In this document: positions 16,665 to 28,822 of the stretch, piece by piece
Numbering within the stretch: position 1 is the stretch's first letter
How the letters are laid out: each line of letters opens with the position of its first letter
Assembly (NCBI RefSeq): GCF_036346855.1
Contig: NZ_CP107841.1
Span: 8,374,001-8,438,000, forward strand
Direction: 5' to 3'
Source: Streptomyces europaeiscabiei
GTDB taxonomy: Bacteria > Actinomycetota > Actinomycetes > Streptomycetales > Streptomycetaceae
DNA length: 64,000 nt
The notes under the pieces: model-generated
The model's database searches: none
Seen by the model: the letters and a program-made list of their open reading frames with translations, nothing else
What the model was told of the DNA's origin: nothing
Made by a program: the position numbers and the translations under genes

Positions 16665-18344
16665 ATGTCGGCGAGGACGAGCGCCACGGACGAGTTCCGG
16701 GCGGCCCGGGACTTCCTGTTGGCTCATCGTGAGGACTACGCCACGGCCTACAAGGGCTTCACCTGGCCGCGCCCGGAGTACTTCAACTGGGCGCTCGACT
16801 GGTTCGACGTGATCGCACGTGGGAACGACCGCACAGCGCTGCACATCGTCGAGGAGGACGGCACCGAGGCCGTGGTCTCCTTCGCCGAGATGTCCGAGCG
16901 CTCGTCCCGGATCGCCAATTGGCTGCGGGACCGGGGCGTCCGCGCCGACGACCGCATCCTCGTCATGCTCGGCAACCAGACGGAGCTGTGGGAGACCGCC
17001 CTCGCCGCGATGAAGCTGCGCGCCGTCGTCATCCCCGCGACCCCGCTCCTCGGCCCCGCCGACCTGCGCGACCGGGTGGAGCGCGGCCGGGTCAAGCACG
17101 TGATCGTACGGGCCGAGGACGCCCCCAAGTTCGAGGACGTGCCCGGCCGTTACACCCGCACGACGGTCGGCGGGACGGTGGACGGCTGGCGGCCGTACGA
17201 GGAGGCCCGCGCGGCTGCCGCCCGTTTCGAACCGAACGGCGCGACCAACGCCACCGACCCGCTGATGCTGTACTTCACCTCGGGTACGACCGCCCGGCCC
17301 AAGCTGGTCGAACACACCCATGCGTCGTACCCCGTCGGCCACTTGGCGACCATGTACTGGATCGGCCTGCGACCCGGCGACGTCCATCTCAACATCTCCT
17401 CGCCCGGCTGGGCCAAGCACGCCTGGTCCAACCTCTTCGCCCCGTGGAACGCGGAGGCGACCGTGTTCATCCACAACTACACCCGCTTCGACGCGAGCCG
17501 GCTGCTCTCGGAGATGGAGCGCGCGGGCGTCACCACCTTCTGTGCCCCGCCCACCGTGTGGCGGATGCTCATCCAGGCCGATCTCACGCAGCTGAAGACC
17601 CCGCCCCGTGAGGTCGTCGCGGCCGGTGAACCCCTCAACCCCGAGGTCATCGAGCAGGTGCGCCGCGCCTGGGGCCTGGACATCCGCGACGGCTTCGGCC
17701 AGACCGAGACCGTCGTCCAGGTCTCCAACAGTCCCGGCCAGCGACTGAAGACGGGCTCGATGGGCCGGCCCGGCCCCGGCTTCAAGGTCGTCCTCCTCGA
17801 CCCCGTCTCGGGCGCCCCCGACGCCGACGAGGGCGAGATCGCCCTCGACCTCTCCAACCGCCCGGTCGGCCTGATGACGGGCTACCACGGCGACCCCGAC
17901 CGTACGGCGGAGGCCATGGCCGGCGGCTTCTACCGCACCGGTGACATCGGCGCACGGGACAAGGACGGCTACATCACCTACGTGGGCCGCGCGGACGACG
18001 TGTTCAAGGCGAGCGACTACAAGATCAGCCCGTTCGAGCTGGAGAGCGCCCTGCTGGAGCACGAGGCGGTCGCCGAGGCGGCCGTGGTGCCCGCGCCGGA
18101 CGAGGTGCGGCTCGCGGTGCCGAAGGCGTACATCGTGCTGGCCGCCGGCTGGGAGCCGGGCCCCGACACCGCGAAGGTGCTCTTCGAGCACTCCCGGACC
18201 GTCCTCGCGCCCTACAAGCGTCTGCGCCGCCTGGAGTTCGGCGACCTGCCGAAGACCGTGTCGGGCAAGATCCGCCGCATCGTGCTGCGCGAGGCCACGG
18301 CCGCGGGCTCGGACGCGGAGTACCACGAGGAGGACTTCCGGTGA
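16665..18344 (+). CDS. AMP-forming medium-chain acyl-CoA synthetase-like protein
   Basis: 559 aa, ATG with GGAGGA upstream. ANL superfamily: the phosphate-binding loop is at 204-213 ([10 protein letters not shown]), the adenine motif at GFGQTET, the hinge at [14 protein letters not shown], and the C-terminal catalytic Lys in KTVSGKIRR. Such enzymes adenylate a carboxylic acid and transfer it to CoA. Overall resemblance is to the MACS (AcsM/benzoate-type) branch. It overlaps the next synthetase by 4 bp (GTGA), so the two are translationally coupled. Substrate unknown. Confidence 0.9.
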   Translation: MSARTSATDEFRAARDFLLAHREDYATAYKGFTWPRPEYFNWALDWFDVIARGNDRTALHIVEEDGTEAVVSFAEMSERSSRIANWLRDRGVRADDRILVMLGNQTELWETALAAMKLRAVVIPATPLLGPADLRDRVERGRVKHVIVRAEDAPKFEDVPGRYTRTTVGGTVDGWRPYEEARAAAARFEPNGATNATDPLMLYFTSGTTARPKLVEHTHASYPVGHLATMYWIGLRPGDVHLNISSPGWAKHAWSNLFAPWNAEATVFIHNYTRFDASRLLSEMERAGVTTFCAPPTVWRMLIQADLTQLKTPPREVVAAGEPLNPEVIEQVRRAWGLDIRDGFGQTETVVQVSNSPGQRLKTGSMGRPGPGFKVVLLDPVSGAPDADEGEIALDLSNRPVGLMTGYHGDPDRTAEAMAGGFYRTGDIGARDKDGYITYVGRADDVFKASDYKISPFELESALLEHEAVAEAAVVPAPDEVRLAVPKAYIVLAAGWEPGPDTAKVLFEHSRTVLAPYKRLRRLEFGDLPKTVSGKIRRIVLREATAAGSDAEYHEEDFR

Positions 18345-19930
18345 GTGAGCTGTCCTATACGCACGGCACAGGCGGGACTCCGCTGCTCGGCGACACCATC
18401 GGCGCCAGTCTCGACCGGGCCGTCGCGGCCTGGCCGGACCGCGAGGTCCTCGTCGACGTGCCGTCCGGCAGGCGCTGGACCTACACCCGGTTCGCCGCCG
18501 ACGTCGACGAGCTGGCGTACGCGCTGCTCGCGAGCGGCGTCGCCAAGGGCGACCGGGTGGGCATCTGGGCGGTGAACTGCCCCGAGTGGGTGCTCGTCCA
18601 GTACGCCACCGCCCGCATCGGCGCGATCATGGTGAACATCAACCCCGCCTACCGCACCCACGAGGTCGAGTACGTCCTCGACCAGGCCGGTGTCTGCCTG
18701 CTCTTCGCCTCGCTCAGCCACAGGACGAGCGACTACCGGGCGATGGTCGAGCAAGTGCGCGCCCAGTGCCCGAAGTTGCGAGAGGCCGTCTACATCGGGG
18801 ACCCGAGCTGGGACGCGCTGATCGCGCGCGGCACACCGGTGCCGTACGAGGACCTGTCCTGCGACGACCCGATCAACATCCAGTACACCTCGGGCACCAC
18901 GGGCTTCCCCAAGGGCGCGACCCTCTCCCACCACAACATCCTCAACAACGGCTACTTCGTAGGGGAGTTGCTCGCCTACACCGAGCAGGACCGGATCTGC
19001 GTGCCCGTGCCCTTCTACCACTGCTTCGGCATGGTGATGGGCAACCTCGCGGCGACCTCGCACGGCGCCTGTGTCGTCATCCCGGCCCCGTCCTTCGACC
19101 CGAAGGCCACCCTGGAGGCCGTCCAGCGGGAGCGCTGCACCTCCCTTTACGGCGTACCGACCATGTTCATCGCGGAGTTGAACCTCCCCGACTTCGCCGC
19201 GTACGACCTCTCCTCCCTGCGCACCGGCATCATGGCGGGCTCGCCCTGCCCGGTGGAGGTGATGAAGCGGGTGGTCGCCGAGATGCACATGACGGAGGTC
19301 TCGATCTGTTACGGCATGACGGAGACCTCGCCCGTCTCCACCCAGACCCGGCGCGACGACGACCTGGAACACCGCACCGGCACCGTCGGCCGCGTCCTCC
19401 CGCACATCGAGGTGAAGATCGTCGACCCCGCGACCGGGGTGACCCGGCCGCGCGGAACCGCGGGGGAGTTGTGCACCCGTGGCTACAGCGTGATGCTCGG
19501 CTACTGGGAGGAGCCCGAGAGGACCGCCGAGGCCGTCGACGCGGGGCGGTGGATGCACACCGGGGACCTGGCGACGATGCGCGAGGACGGGTACGTCGAG
19601 ATCGTCGGCCGGATCAAGGACATGATCATCCGGGGTGGCGAGAACATCTACCCGCGCGAGATCGAGGAGTTCCTGTACGGCCACCCGAAGATCGCCGACG
19701 TCCAGGTGGTGGGCGTTCCGCACGAGCGGTACGGCGAGGAGGTGCTCGCCTGCGTCATCCCGCGCGAGGCCACCGAACCGCTCACGCTGGAGGAGCTACG
19801 GGCCTTCTGTGACGGGCAGTTGGCGCACTACAAGATCCCGAGCGCGCTGCGCGTCCTGGACTCCTTCCCGATGACGGTGTCGGGGAAGGTGCGGAAGATC
19901 GAGCTGCGGGAGCGGTACGCCGCCGGGTAG
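18341..19930 (+). CDS. AMP-forming fatty acyl-CoA ligase
   Basis: 529 aa, GTG start overlapping the preceding stop. ANL motifs: [34 protein letters not shown], hinge [14 protein letters not shown], and [12 protein letters not shown] with the catalytic lysine. The FadD/AcsF-type features (IRGGENIYP, branched substrate loop) fit a medium- or long-chain fatty acid or acyl ligase. Together with its coupled neighbour it gives two ligases of different substrate class under one promoter and probably one LuxR regulator. Confidence 0.92.
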   Translation: MSELSYTHGTGGTPLLGDTIGASLDRAVAAWPDREVLVDVPSGRRWTYTRFAADVDELAYALLASGVAKGDRVGIWAVNCPEWVLVQYATARIGAIMVNINPAYRTHEVEYVLDQAGVCLLFASLSHRTSDYRAMVEQVRAQCPKLREAVYIGDPSWDALIARGTPVPYEDLSCDDPINIQYTSGTTGFPKGATLSHHNILNNGYFVGELLAYTEQDRICVPVPFYHCFGMVMGNLAATSHGACVVIPAPSFDPKATLEAVQRERCTSLYGVPTMFIAELNLPDFAAYDLSSLRTGIMAGSPCPVEVMKRVVAEMHMTEVSICYGMTETSPVSTQTRRDDDLEHRTGTVGRVLPHIEVKIVDPATGVTRPRGTAGELCTRGYSVMLGYWEEPERTAEAVDAGRWMHTGDLATMREDGYVEIVGRIKDMIIRGGENIYPREIEEFLYGHPKIADVQVVGVPHERYGEEVLACVIPREATEPLTLEELRAFCDGQLAHYKIPSALRVLDSFPMTVSGKVRKIELRERYAAG

Positions 19931-19951
19931 CGGTTTCGCGCGACTGCCGTC

Positions 19952-20683
19952 TCAGGCCCCCGCACCCAGGGTGACCAGCTCCGTCGCCGCGCCGTTCACC
20001 GGCTGCGGGGTGCCGGTGAGGTCCAGGACGAACAGGGAGACGCCCAGGCCGTCGGCGCGGCCGCGGGCGTCGTTCGCGTACCCGGCGAGGGAGAAGTAGA
20101 CGCAGTCGGTGGCTTCCGTCATGGCGGTCAGCCACAGGCACTCGACGTCGCGCAGCGAGGCCGGGCGGACCGACGGATCAACCTGGGCCAGGACGCCCCG
20201 CGCGGCGAGGCCGATCCCGGTCGGCTGGCGCTGGTCGGCACGGCGGATCTCCCGGTAGCCCAGCCAGCGCAGGTAGAGGGCGACGGCGGTGACCGCGTCG
20301 CGGGCGGTGCGGATGGTGACGGGCCTGAAGGTCGCCCGGGGGCCGGCGGGCGCCACGGGTGCGTGCGGGGCGTCGCCGGGACCCGCGGGCCGCAGGGCGC
20401 CGGACACGGGCACGCGCAGCACGGTCCCGCAGGAGCAGCCCAGCTCCGGGTGGGGCCACTGGTCGGCGCGACCGCAGCCTTCGCAGCGGACGGTGACCCA
20501 GTCCTCGTCCCAGGTGTGGTGGGTGACGGAGGTCGGGGCGGCGCGGCGGTTCAGGGGCGGGGCGACCGGGGTGCCGCACACACAGGGGTAGGCCGGCGGG
20601 GCGTACTGATGTTCGCGCCCGCAGTCCGGGCACCGCACCGCCATGCTCTCGCCCATGCTCCCCACCCCACCGTCGAGCCACAT
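19952..20683 (-). CDS. zinc-ribbon protein with degenerate Mrr-like domain
   Basis: Up to 243 aa; starts at residues 10 and 14 are also possible. Two N-terminal zinc-ribbon-like clusters are visible: CPDCGREHQ with CVCG at about 18-36, and CEGCGRADQ with CSCG at about 67-85. The C-terminal half follows the Mrr-type restriction endonuclease pattern: a helix AVALYLRWLGY, a strand ending VLAQVD, then a region like PASLRDVECLWLTA, and CVYFSLAGYANDAR. The usual catalytic D and QxK residues appear replaced (GIGL and QVD), so nuclease activity is doubtful. It may bind DNA without cutting. Family call is by pattern and tentative. Confidence 0.65.
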   Translation of the reverse strand: MWLDGGVGSMGESMAVRCPDCGREHQYAPPAYPCVCGTPVAPPLNRRAAPTSVTHHTWDEDWVTVRCEGCGRADQWPHPELGCSCGTVLRVPVSGALRPAGPGDAPHAPVAPAGPRATFRPVTIRTARDAVTAVALYLRWLGYREIRRADQRQPTGIGLAARGVLAQVDPSVRPASLRDVECLWLTAMTEATDCVYFSLAGYANDARGRADGLGVSLFVLDLTGTPQPVNGAATELVTLGAGA

Positions 20684-20772
20684 CGAAAACGCCTTCTCAT
20701 CGTCCTCCAGTCAGGGCTGTTCCGGCAGGCAAACACCCTGAGACGCCCCGGTGGATTCCGCTGCCCACGCCC

Positions 20773-20839
20773 TTGACGCCCCCTACCTCTCTCCCTACGC
20801 TGATTCCAGATAGCAGAAAAGAATATCCACAATACGGAA
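20773..20839 (+). promoter_or_regulatory. gcl promoter with paired AllR-type operators
   Basis: A sigma-70-like promoter TTGACG (20773-20778), 17-bp spacer, TACGCT (20796-20801). Immediately downstream lie two 15-bp operator-like sites: TTCCAGATAGCAGAA (20804-20818) and ATCCACAATACGGAA (20825-20839), centres 21 bp apart. This is the same layout as in front of hyi, aceB, allR and allB. Confidence 0.75.
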
Positions 20840-20915
20840 ATGTCTGACGGGATGACGGAAGGCTCACCGCGGGGCGCGACGGGAGCGAGTCCGGCAGCTG
20901 AAGCAGGAGTACGCA

Positions 20916-22700
<1,785 letters not shown>

Positions 22701-24121
22701 GACGTACGGCGTCGGCGGCGGCCCATGGCGCCGGCGGTGCCCTACGGCAACCGACGGTGACGTCGGCGTACGGACATCAGGGGCGGTTCATCCGGGGGGT
22801 GAGCCGCCCCGTCCCCGCGCCCGAAGCCGTCGCGCCGCTCGGGCATGCTCGGAGGCGTGCACCGCGTTGTTCCAGCGGGAAGAGCGGGAAGAGCGGGCGG
22901 GGGAGGGGAGGCCCTGCGGCAGCGCGACCTCGCTTGGCGCGAGCCGCTTTGTCGCGCTGCCGCTCGTGGCCTCCCCCGTTTCCCCCGCTTCCCCGGTTCT
23001 CCCCCGATCACCGGGCCCCCGTTTCCCCCGATCCCGCGTTCCCCCGTGCCCCCGTGTTTCCCCCGTGGGGGCTTCCCCCGTCGAGGCCCGCCGCCCCCGT
23101 GTCGGCGGGCCTCGTGTGTCGAGAATGTGCCCTGACCCAGGGGTAGTTGAAGCCCCCACGCACTGGTTCAGAGGTTGATTTGAGGGTTCCGTAGACGGTC
23201 TACGCACGCTTGCGTAGGCGGGAAGCCGTTTCGGTAGCCGTCGATCAAGTTGTCAGACCCTGATCGCGCTCTCTCCAGAGCAGCCTGATGCGCAGGCCGC
23301 AGCGCCCGGGGGGCGGCGAGTGGAACGCGGTGCGCACGCTCCAGGACTCCCCGGGCCCAGGGAAGGGATTCGCTCCCCAGGCCGTATCGACATCGAGTAC
23401 CGCGCCGCAGCGCCGGGCACATCGCCACCTCCCCGGCGGCCTCGCCCTGCTCGCCACCGACGCCAAGGGCCAACTCTTCGGCCGGTCGGCCGAGTCGTGT
23501 CGCCGTTCCGTCGGTCCCGAAGAGCTTCGCGCGGTCGTCGAGCACCCCGAACGCCCTGGAACGGTACCTCCAGTGCGCGGCGGAGGGGGCGGCGCCCGAT
23601 CTTCGGTGGTGGTTCCGTCGGCGAGGCCGCGCACCGCAGGCTCGTGCCCGGCACGAGAGCAACCGCGCTGACACGCGGCGACGGTGCCCTGCACACAGCT
23701 CGTCGCGGATGCGGTACCGGCCCTCGTCGAGCCCACCAGGTCGTTGACGGCCGCCCCGGGCCCTGTGAACCCCTCAACGGGTCGGACCGCGGCGGATGCG
23801 ACGGCGCCGGTTCCGCGTCCCTCACGTCGAGACGCGGGCCGGAGCCTGCACCACCGCACTGGCGCGCACGCCGCCGCGGTCCGTGCCCTGCCCGCTCGCG
23901 CCGACGGCCACCTCTCATCCGGGTCGGTCGGCGGCGGTCGCGGGCGGTGCGTCCGGTGGCTGATGGGTGTCACCAGGGACCGGACGCGGCTCGGGGAGTG
24001 TGTGAAGTCAGGAACTCGATCAGGAACAGGAACTCGATCAAGGAGCTGATCAAGGAGCTGATCAGGGAATCGGTCCGGGACCTGGTCAGGAGATTGGTCG
24101 AGGTCTTGATGAAGACGACCG
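22701..24121. other. 1.4 kb without intact gene; decayed region with repeats
   Basis: A long imperfect hairpin lies at about 22905-22978 (core arms GGCAGCGCGAC 22918-22928 and GTCGCGCTGCC 22951-22961). A C-rich stretch (22975-23100) follows. A tandem 12-bp family (AGGAGCTGATCA and variants) lies at 24010-24064. Several open frames overlap on both strands but none is family-like. With the catalase fragment to the right, this looks like the eroded remainder of a deleted gene. Confidence 0.6.
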
Positions 24122-24286
24122 GGGTGTGGTTCCGGCGAGGCTGTAACTGACCTCTTCTGTGCAGAAGTTGATCGCCGGTCCGGACGGGGCGCGCACGACG
24201 TCGGCGTCGGCCAAACCCTCACCCACCGTCGACAGGCGTACGAACATCGTGGTGCGCCCGCCGACGCCCCTCAGGAAGTCGGCGTA
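24122..24286 (-). pseudogene. catalase remnant (N-terminal fragment)
   Basis: The minus-strand frame reads YADFLRG...GRTTMFVRLSTV, then GLADADVVRAPSGPAINF, then CTEEVSYSLAGTTP. This aligns in order with the conserved heme-catalase block RTxMxxRFSTV / GSADTxRDxRGFAxKF / YTEEGNYDLVGNNTP. Key residues are altered and the frame leads into repeats downstream, with no C-terminal two thirds. A catalase here would detoxify the H2O2 made by uricase. From memory, S. coelicolor has a catalase gene in this neighbourhood. Confidence 0.75.
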
Positions 24287-24380
24287 CCCGGAACGGCGGT
24301 TCCGGTCCGTGGCGGTGCCTGGGCGCGACAGGACAGATGTCAGCGCCGCCACGGACCGGAAGTTCGGGAGGCGATCCGCC

Positions 24381-25271
24381 TCAGACCTGGGCGCCGGAGA
24401 GGCGGTCCACGGCCCGCAGCAGGGCCGAGTGGTCGAGGCCACCGTCGCCCTGGGCGCGCAGCGAGGCGACCAGCTGGGCCACCACGGCGCCTACGGGCAG
24501 GGCGGCGCCCACGGTGCGGGCGGCGTCGGTGACGATGCCCATGTCCTTGTGGTGCAGGTCGATGCGGAAGCCCGGCTTGAAGTCCCGGTTCAGGAAGTTG
24601 TCCTTCTTGCGGGTCAGCACGGTCGAGCCCGCGAGGCCGCCGCCCAGCACGTCGAGCGCCGCCTTCAGGTCCACACCCGACTTCTCCAGGAACACCACGG
24701 CCTCGGCGCACGCCTGGATGTTCACGGCGACGATCAGCTGGTTCGCCGCTTTCACGGTCTGCCCCGAGCCGTGCGGACCGCACAGCACGATGGTCCTGCC
24801 GAGCGCCTCGAAGACCGGCTCGGCCCGGTCGAAGTCGGCCTGCTCGCCGCCGACCATGATGGACAGCACGGCCTCGATCGCGCCCGCCTCACCGCCGGAC
24901 ACGGGGGCGTCGAGCACCCGGATGCCCTTCTCCTTCGCGGCTTTCGCCAGGTCGACGGAGGTCTGCGGGGTGATGGACGACATGTCGATCAGCAGGGCGC
25001 CGGGCCGGGCGTTCTCCAGGATGCCGTCGGGGCCGTACGCGATGGCCTCGACCTGCGGGGAGGCGGGCACCATCGTGATGACGACGTCGGCGTCGCGCAC
25101 GGCCTCGGCGACGGAGGTCGCGGCGGTACCGCCGGCGGCGGTCAGCCGGTCGAGCTTGTCCTGCTCCAGGGTGTGCCCCGTGACGTCGTAACCCGCCTTG
25201 ATCAGGTTCTCTGACATGGGGGAACCCATGATGCCGAGGCCTATCCACGCGACCTTGGGAAGATTGCTCAT
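24381..25271 (-). CDS. glxR: 2-hydroxy-3-oxopropionate (tartronate semialdehyde) reductase
   Basis: 296 aa. Beta-hydroxyacid dehydrogenase family: Rossmann motif WIGLGIMGSPM at 9-19, substrate-binding DAPVSGGEAGA at about 121-131, catalytic lysine in GQTVKAANQ. It reduces tartronate semialdehyde from Gcl to D-glycerate with NAD(P)H. It lies 49 bp downstream of hyi on the same strand and is presumably transcribed from the hyi promoter with its AllR-type operators. Confidence 0.95.
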   Translation of the reverse strand: MSNLPKVAWIGLGIMGSPMSENLIKAGYDVTGHTLEQDKLDRLTAAGGTAATSVAEAVRDADVVITMVPASPQVEAIAYGPDGILENARPGALLIDMSSITPQTSVDLAKAAKEKGIRVLDAPVSGGEAGAIEAVLSIMVGGEQADFDRAEPVFEALGRTIVLCGPHGSGQTVKAANQLIVAVNIQACAEAVVFLEKSGVDLKAALDVLGGGLAGSTVLTRKKDNFLNRDFKPGFRIDLHHKDMGIVTDAARTVGAALPVGAVVAQLVASLRAQGDGGLDHSALLRAVDRLSGAQV

Positions 25272-25320
25272 GGTGAGAGTGCCTCTCTGACTGCTCTGCT
25301 ACGTCGGTGGGGTGGGGCGC

Positions 25321-26160
25321 TCAGCGCGTCGCGCGGGCCTCACGGGGGAGCCACTCGAACGCTTCGGCGCTCGGCCGGTCGCCCGGCTTGTACTCCAGGC
25401 CGACCAGACCTTCGTAGCCGGCCTTGCCCAACTCGTCGAGGAGGTCCTCCAGCGGGACGGTGCCGGTGCCGGGCGCGCCGCGGCCGGGGTTGTCGGCGAT
25501 CTGCACATGGCCGGTCCGGCCGGAGTACTCGGTGATCACCCGCGGCAGGTCCTCGCCGTTCATGGACAGGTGGTAGAGGTCCATCAGGAAGCGCGCGTTG
25601 CCGAGGCCCGACGCCTCGTTGACCTTGTCGACGACACCGACGGCGGCCGGGGCCGACACCAGGGGATACAGCGGCGATTCCACCTTGTTCAGGGCTTCGA
25701 TCAGCAGGATCGCGCCGATCCGGTCGGCGGCCTGAGCCGCCAGGACCAGGTTCCGCAGCGCGAGCGCGTCCTGCTCGGCCGGGTCCGCACCGGCGACGCG
25801 GTTGCCGTACAGGGCGTTGAGCGCCTTGCAGCCGACGGACCCGGCGAAGTCCGCGGCCACGTCGATGTTGAGACGGAACCTCTCCGACTCCTCGCCCGGG
25901 ATCGACAGGGCGCCCCGGTCCGGGCCCGGTAGTACACCGGAGTAGAAGTTCAGCCCGGTCAGTTGCACGCCCGCGCTCTCCAACGCGCCTCGCAGGGCGT
26001 CGAGTTCGGACTGCGCGGGGGTGGGGGAGTCGACCCAGGGCCACCACAGCTCGACCGCGGTGAAGCCCGCCGCGGCGGCGGCCGCGGGGCGCTCCAGGAG
26101 CGGGAGTTCCGTGAAGAGGATCGACAGGTTGACGTTGTAGCGCTGCTCCGCGAATCCCAT
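25321..26160 (-). CDS. hyi: hydroxypyruvate isomerase
   Basis: 279 aa, TIM-barrel of the xylose-isomerase-like superfamily. Typical strand-end residues are present: LIEALN with the metal-ligand Glu, FLMDLYHLSMNGED, HVQIADNPGRGAPGTG and GLEYKPG. It interconverts hydroxypyruvate and tartronate semialdehyde and forms an operon with glxR. Two operator-like sites lie 29-64 bp upstream of the start. Confidence 0.95.
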   Translation of the reverse strand: MGFAEQRYNVNLSILFTELPLLERPAAAAAAGFTAVELWWPWVDSPTPAQSELDALRGALESAGVQLTGLNFYSGVLPGPDRGALSIPGEESERFRLNIDVAADFAGSVGCKALNALYGNRVAGADPAEQDALALRNLVLAAQAADRIGAILLIEALNKVESPLYPLVSAPAAVGVVDKVNEASGLGNARFLMDLYHLSMNGEDLPRVITEYSGRTGHVQIADNPGRGAPGTGTVPLEDLLDELGKAGYEGLVGLEYKPGDRPSAEAFEWLPREARATR

Positions 26161-26188
26161 GGGGCCTCAGGCGCTCCCTTCCCTGTAT

Positions 26189-26224
26189 TTCCGTATTATG
26201 GAACTTGTTTTCTGCTTAATGGAA
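26189..26224 (-). promoter_or_regulatory. paired AllR-type operators, hyi-glxR promoter
   Basis: TTCCGTATTATGGAA (26189-26203) and TTCTGCTTAATGGAA (26210-26224), centres 21 bp apart, 29 bp from the hyi start. The first contains CATAAT on the minus strand, usable as a -10 element. Confidence 0.75.
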
Positions 26225-26874
26225 GACTGCCGTCGACTGTCGGAGCTTGTCAAGAGGGCTCGGTGAAAACGGCACGCGCGTTGGGTTGTGCCCGTGAGAT
26301 CGCGTGGAAGCCCTGCGGCGCGGCCCTGACCTGCGGGAACATGCGCGAATCCGCACTGACCTGCAGAAACGCCCCTCGTCCGGTCGTGTGGCGACGGCCC
26401 GACTTGATGCAGGTTGCAACGGCCGTCCAGGGGCGTCCGGCCGATCCGGGGCAGGGGTTCGATGCCAGGGCAGGGCCTCGCGGTCTGGTGAAGTCCGCGC
26501 GGTCGATGAGGCCTGTGGGGGGAGTGCGGGAAGCGGTGAGCCCCGCTGGGATGCTCCGGCGGGGGTTCGTGCGCGCGGTGGGCTACGGCGGCGTGCGATG
26601 TCCGGCGCGGATGCCGCCGCGCTCGGTGCTCTGCAGCGATTCCGCACGGAGAAGCTGGGCCTTGGTCATGCGGTTCGACCCCAGCCGGGACCCATCAGGT
26701 ACTGACGGCGAGACCCGGCAGGCAACGTCGCACGGAGGAAGGGGTCCGGGATCACCCGGACCCCTTCGGCGGCTCCTGCCCCCTCCCCCCGATCGAAGCC
26801 GGGCGTCGCCTTCTCCTTGCCTCCGCCCCGCAACGACTCCGAACTGATCCCGAGGCCCTGGACGGCTGCAACCT
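26225..26874. other. 650 bp without gene; contains terminator hairpin
   Basis: No convincing coding frame. The segments CTGACCTGCGGGAAC (about 26327) and CTGACCTGCAGAAAC (about 26356) are near-copies of one another and of a sequence at about 29213. A hairpin lies at 26739-26768. Confidence 0.5.
26739..26768. terminator. perfect 13-bp hairpin, 4-nt loop
   Basis: GAAGGGGTCCGGG (26739-26751) pairs exactly with CCCGGACCCCTTC (26756-26768). It follows the end of the nuclease-like gene on the minus strand (stop at 26875) and is a good terminator for it. Confidence 0.8.
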
Positions 26875-27795
26875 CTAGGGGTGGGTGGTTGCCCCCGGCG
26901 GTGCGGGGTCGGGGCTGATGATGAAGTCCTCCGGCCAGACCGTGAGTTGAATGTCCTGGCCCGCGGCCTCGATCACGTCGTGCAGGTTGCCGTGCTCGCC
27001 TCGCTCCAGGAGGAAGAGCGGATCGTCGCGGTGCACCGGGTCGCTCCGCAGCCAGGCGTCGAAGCCGTTGAAGTCGGTGGCTCCCGTCGCGAGATAGGGC
27101 ACGATCCGTCGGAAGAGCTTGGGCCACATCACCAACTGCTGCAGTGTGTCGAGGTCCGGGACGTCGGCCTTGCCGTTCGGGTCGGCCTTCGAGCGGGGCC
27201 ATACCCCCACTGCCGCAGCTCGCGCCGCCCGGGACTTCGTCGCCAGGTGGATGCGGAGTGAGGCGGGCAGGGTCGCATAGAACGCCGGGTAGGCCAGGCC
27301 CTCCGTGAACAGCGTCGTGTTGGCCGACTGGTCCACCCTGGCTTCGTCCAGGAAGACGTCCGACCCGTCCGGTTCGGTCGGATCGCCCGGGTAGACGAAC
27401 CCGATCATGCGGCCGTCGGCGTCGATCCCGTTGGAGAGTACATATCCGCGGATGCTGTCCTGGTCGGCCGACTTGACCTTGTTCGGAAGGTCTTCGAAGA
27501 AGGTGACGTTGGTGAACCCGAGGAACTGCAGCAGCCTGTGACGGGCCGCGTTGGCGCCGTCCAACTCCTGGTGGGTCTCGCCGAAGTGCGTCTCCAGCGC
27601 GTCGATCGCCTCCAGGCGCACCGAGATGCCCCGGGCGTTGATGTCCGGCGGCGTTCCCGACGGTCGGGGCAGGCCCTCGACGAGGGCGGGTGAGTCCGGC
27701 TTGAACTTGACCGTGTCGCCGTCAGGCTCCGGTCCCTGCCGCGGCAGGTCGGGATAGCGGATGACGAACAGGCCGCGCAACAGCGTGTAGCTCAT
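26875..27795 (-). CDS. SNase-like (thermonuclease-fold) protein
   Basis: 306 aa, ATG at 27795 with GGGAGGA upstream. The N-terminal half matches the staphylococcal-nuclease fold: DGDTVKFKPD, then GISVRLEAIDALETH (the RLxxIDxxE block with the metal-binding Asp and catalytic Glu), then NAARHRLLQFLGF. No signal peptide, so it is probably cytoplasmic. The C-terminal half (about 150-306) is an unrecognised extension, found in some actinomycete homologues as I recall. Substrate and partners unknown. Confidence 0.7.
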   Translation of the reverse strand: MSYTLLRGLFVIRYPDLPRQGPEPDGDTVKFKPDSPALVEGLPRPSGTPPDINARGISVRLEAIDALETHFGETHQELDGANAARHRLLQFLGFTNVTFFEDLPNKVKSADQDSIRGYVLSNGIDADGRMIGFVYPGDPTEPDGSDVFLDEARVDQSANTTLFTEGLAYPAFYATLPASLRIHLATKSRAARAAAVGVWPRSKADPNGKADVPDLDTLQQLVMWPKLFRRIVPYLATGATDFNGFDAWLRSDPVHRDDPLFLLERGEHGNLHDVIEAAGQDIQLTVWPEDFIISPDPAPPGATTHP

Positions 27796-28570
27796 GGCAT
27801 TCCTCCCGTCGACGATTAACCAGACAATAACCCAGAGGGAGCATATGTGCGCTTTCTGTGACAAGTGGGCTTGGGTCGGACCTTGCTGGGGGTCCCGGAC
27901 GTGCAGAAGTCGCAATGGGGTCAAGGTCGCGGACCGGGTGACGCTCGTCGAGGGCAGCGGATCTCGCGGAGGAGCCTTCCGGCTCTTCACGTGGGCGAAG
28001 GCCGGCTCGAGCCGCGACGGGGCGCCGCCGGCGGAGCCCCGTCGAATCGGCGATGCACGGCAAGGTGCGGAGAGGTACTCCTGGCACTCGGTCTTTTCCA
28101 GCCTGAGGTTCCAGGTCACGGCGTTGGTGTGGGACGGGAGCGGCGTGCTCGGACTGGTCGGAGCCTTGATCGTTAGCAGATGATCGCCCGGCGGGAGGTT
28201 GCGCCGACACCTGGTACTGCTGTTCCGCCGCCGGGAGTTGCTCGCTCCGCTGATGCCGCAGGCCGTGGCGGGCGGACCGCGTCTCGCGGATCGGCAGGTC
28301 ATCAACGGCAGGTCCGCAAGATGACGACCAGCCATCGGGTCGTGGCGCTGCTGGGGCGGCCTGGCCGCGTGCAGGGCGAAGGGATGCCCTGGTCGGTTAT
28401 AGGGTCGGCTCGTGGCGGACGGATCGACTCCGTCCCGGTGAAATCGATTGGTCTGGGGTGCATCGCGGCCGCGAGGCGGTCGGCCGATGCATTCCCGTTG
28501 TGCCCTGATCTGCCCTCGCAGAAGGTGATCTGGGTAAAGGTGCAGGTCAGATGCGTGTTCTGGGGGCGCA
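27796..28570. other. 775 bp without a supported gene
   Basis: Divergent intergenic region between the nuclease-like gene and the small gene at 28571. Frames on both strands are open but overlap each other and lack ribosome sites and family motifs. Confidence 0.5.
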
Positions 28571-28822
28571 ATGCGATTGAGGGTGGAGTTCACGACCGAG
28601 CCCTTCGACCTGGACGAGGCCCCGGCGCACGCGCTCGTGGCCCGCGAGGTGGTCGAGGCGGCGGAGCTGGACGCGGTCGACGTCGGCCCGTTCGGCAACA
28701 CGGCGGAGGGGGATGCCGACGCCGTGCTGACCGCCGTGGACACCCTGTTGCGCCGGACCCTGGAGTCCGGCGCCACCCGGATCTCGCTCCAGGTCAACGT
28801 GGTCGGGGAGGGCGGCGCGTGA
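28571..28822 (+). CDS. small conserved-looking protein, urate-region operon
   Basis: 83 aa, ATG preceded by GGGGG. Not recognised. Composition is acidic with alternating strands and helices (beta-alpha-beta: LRVEFTTEPFDL, then a helix of AREVVEAAEL, then ATRISLQVNVVGEG), like small ferredoxin-fold ligand-binding domains. It overlaps the following HTH gene by 4 bp (GTGA), so the two are translationally coupled and may work as a sensor and DNA-binding pair. Confidence 0.7.
   Translation: MRLRVEFTTEPFDLDEAPAHALVAREVVEAAELDAVDVGPFGNTAEGDADAVLTAVDTLLRRTLESGATRISLQVNVVGEGGA

Noticed and set aside
23168..24222. Overlapping long frames between gcl and the catalase remnant
   Set aside because: Both strands are open and none is family-like; likely eroded sequence.
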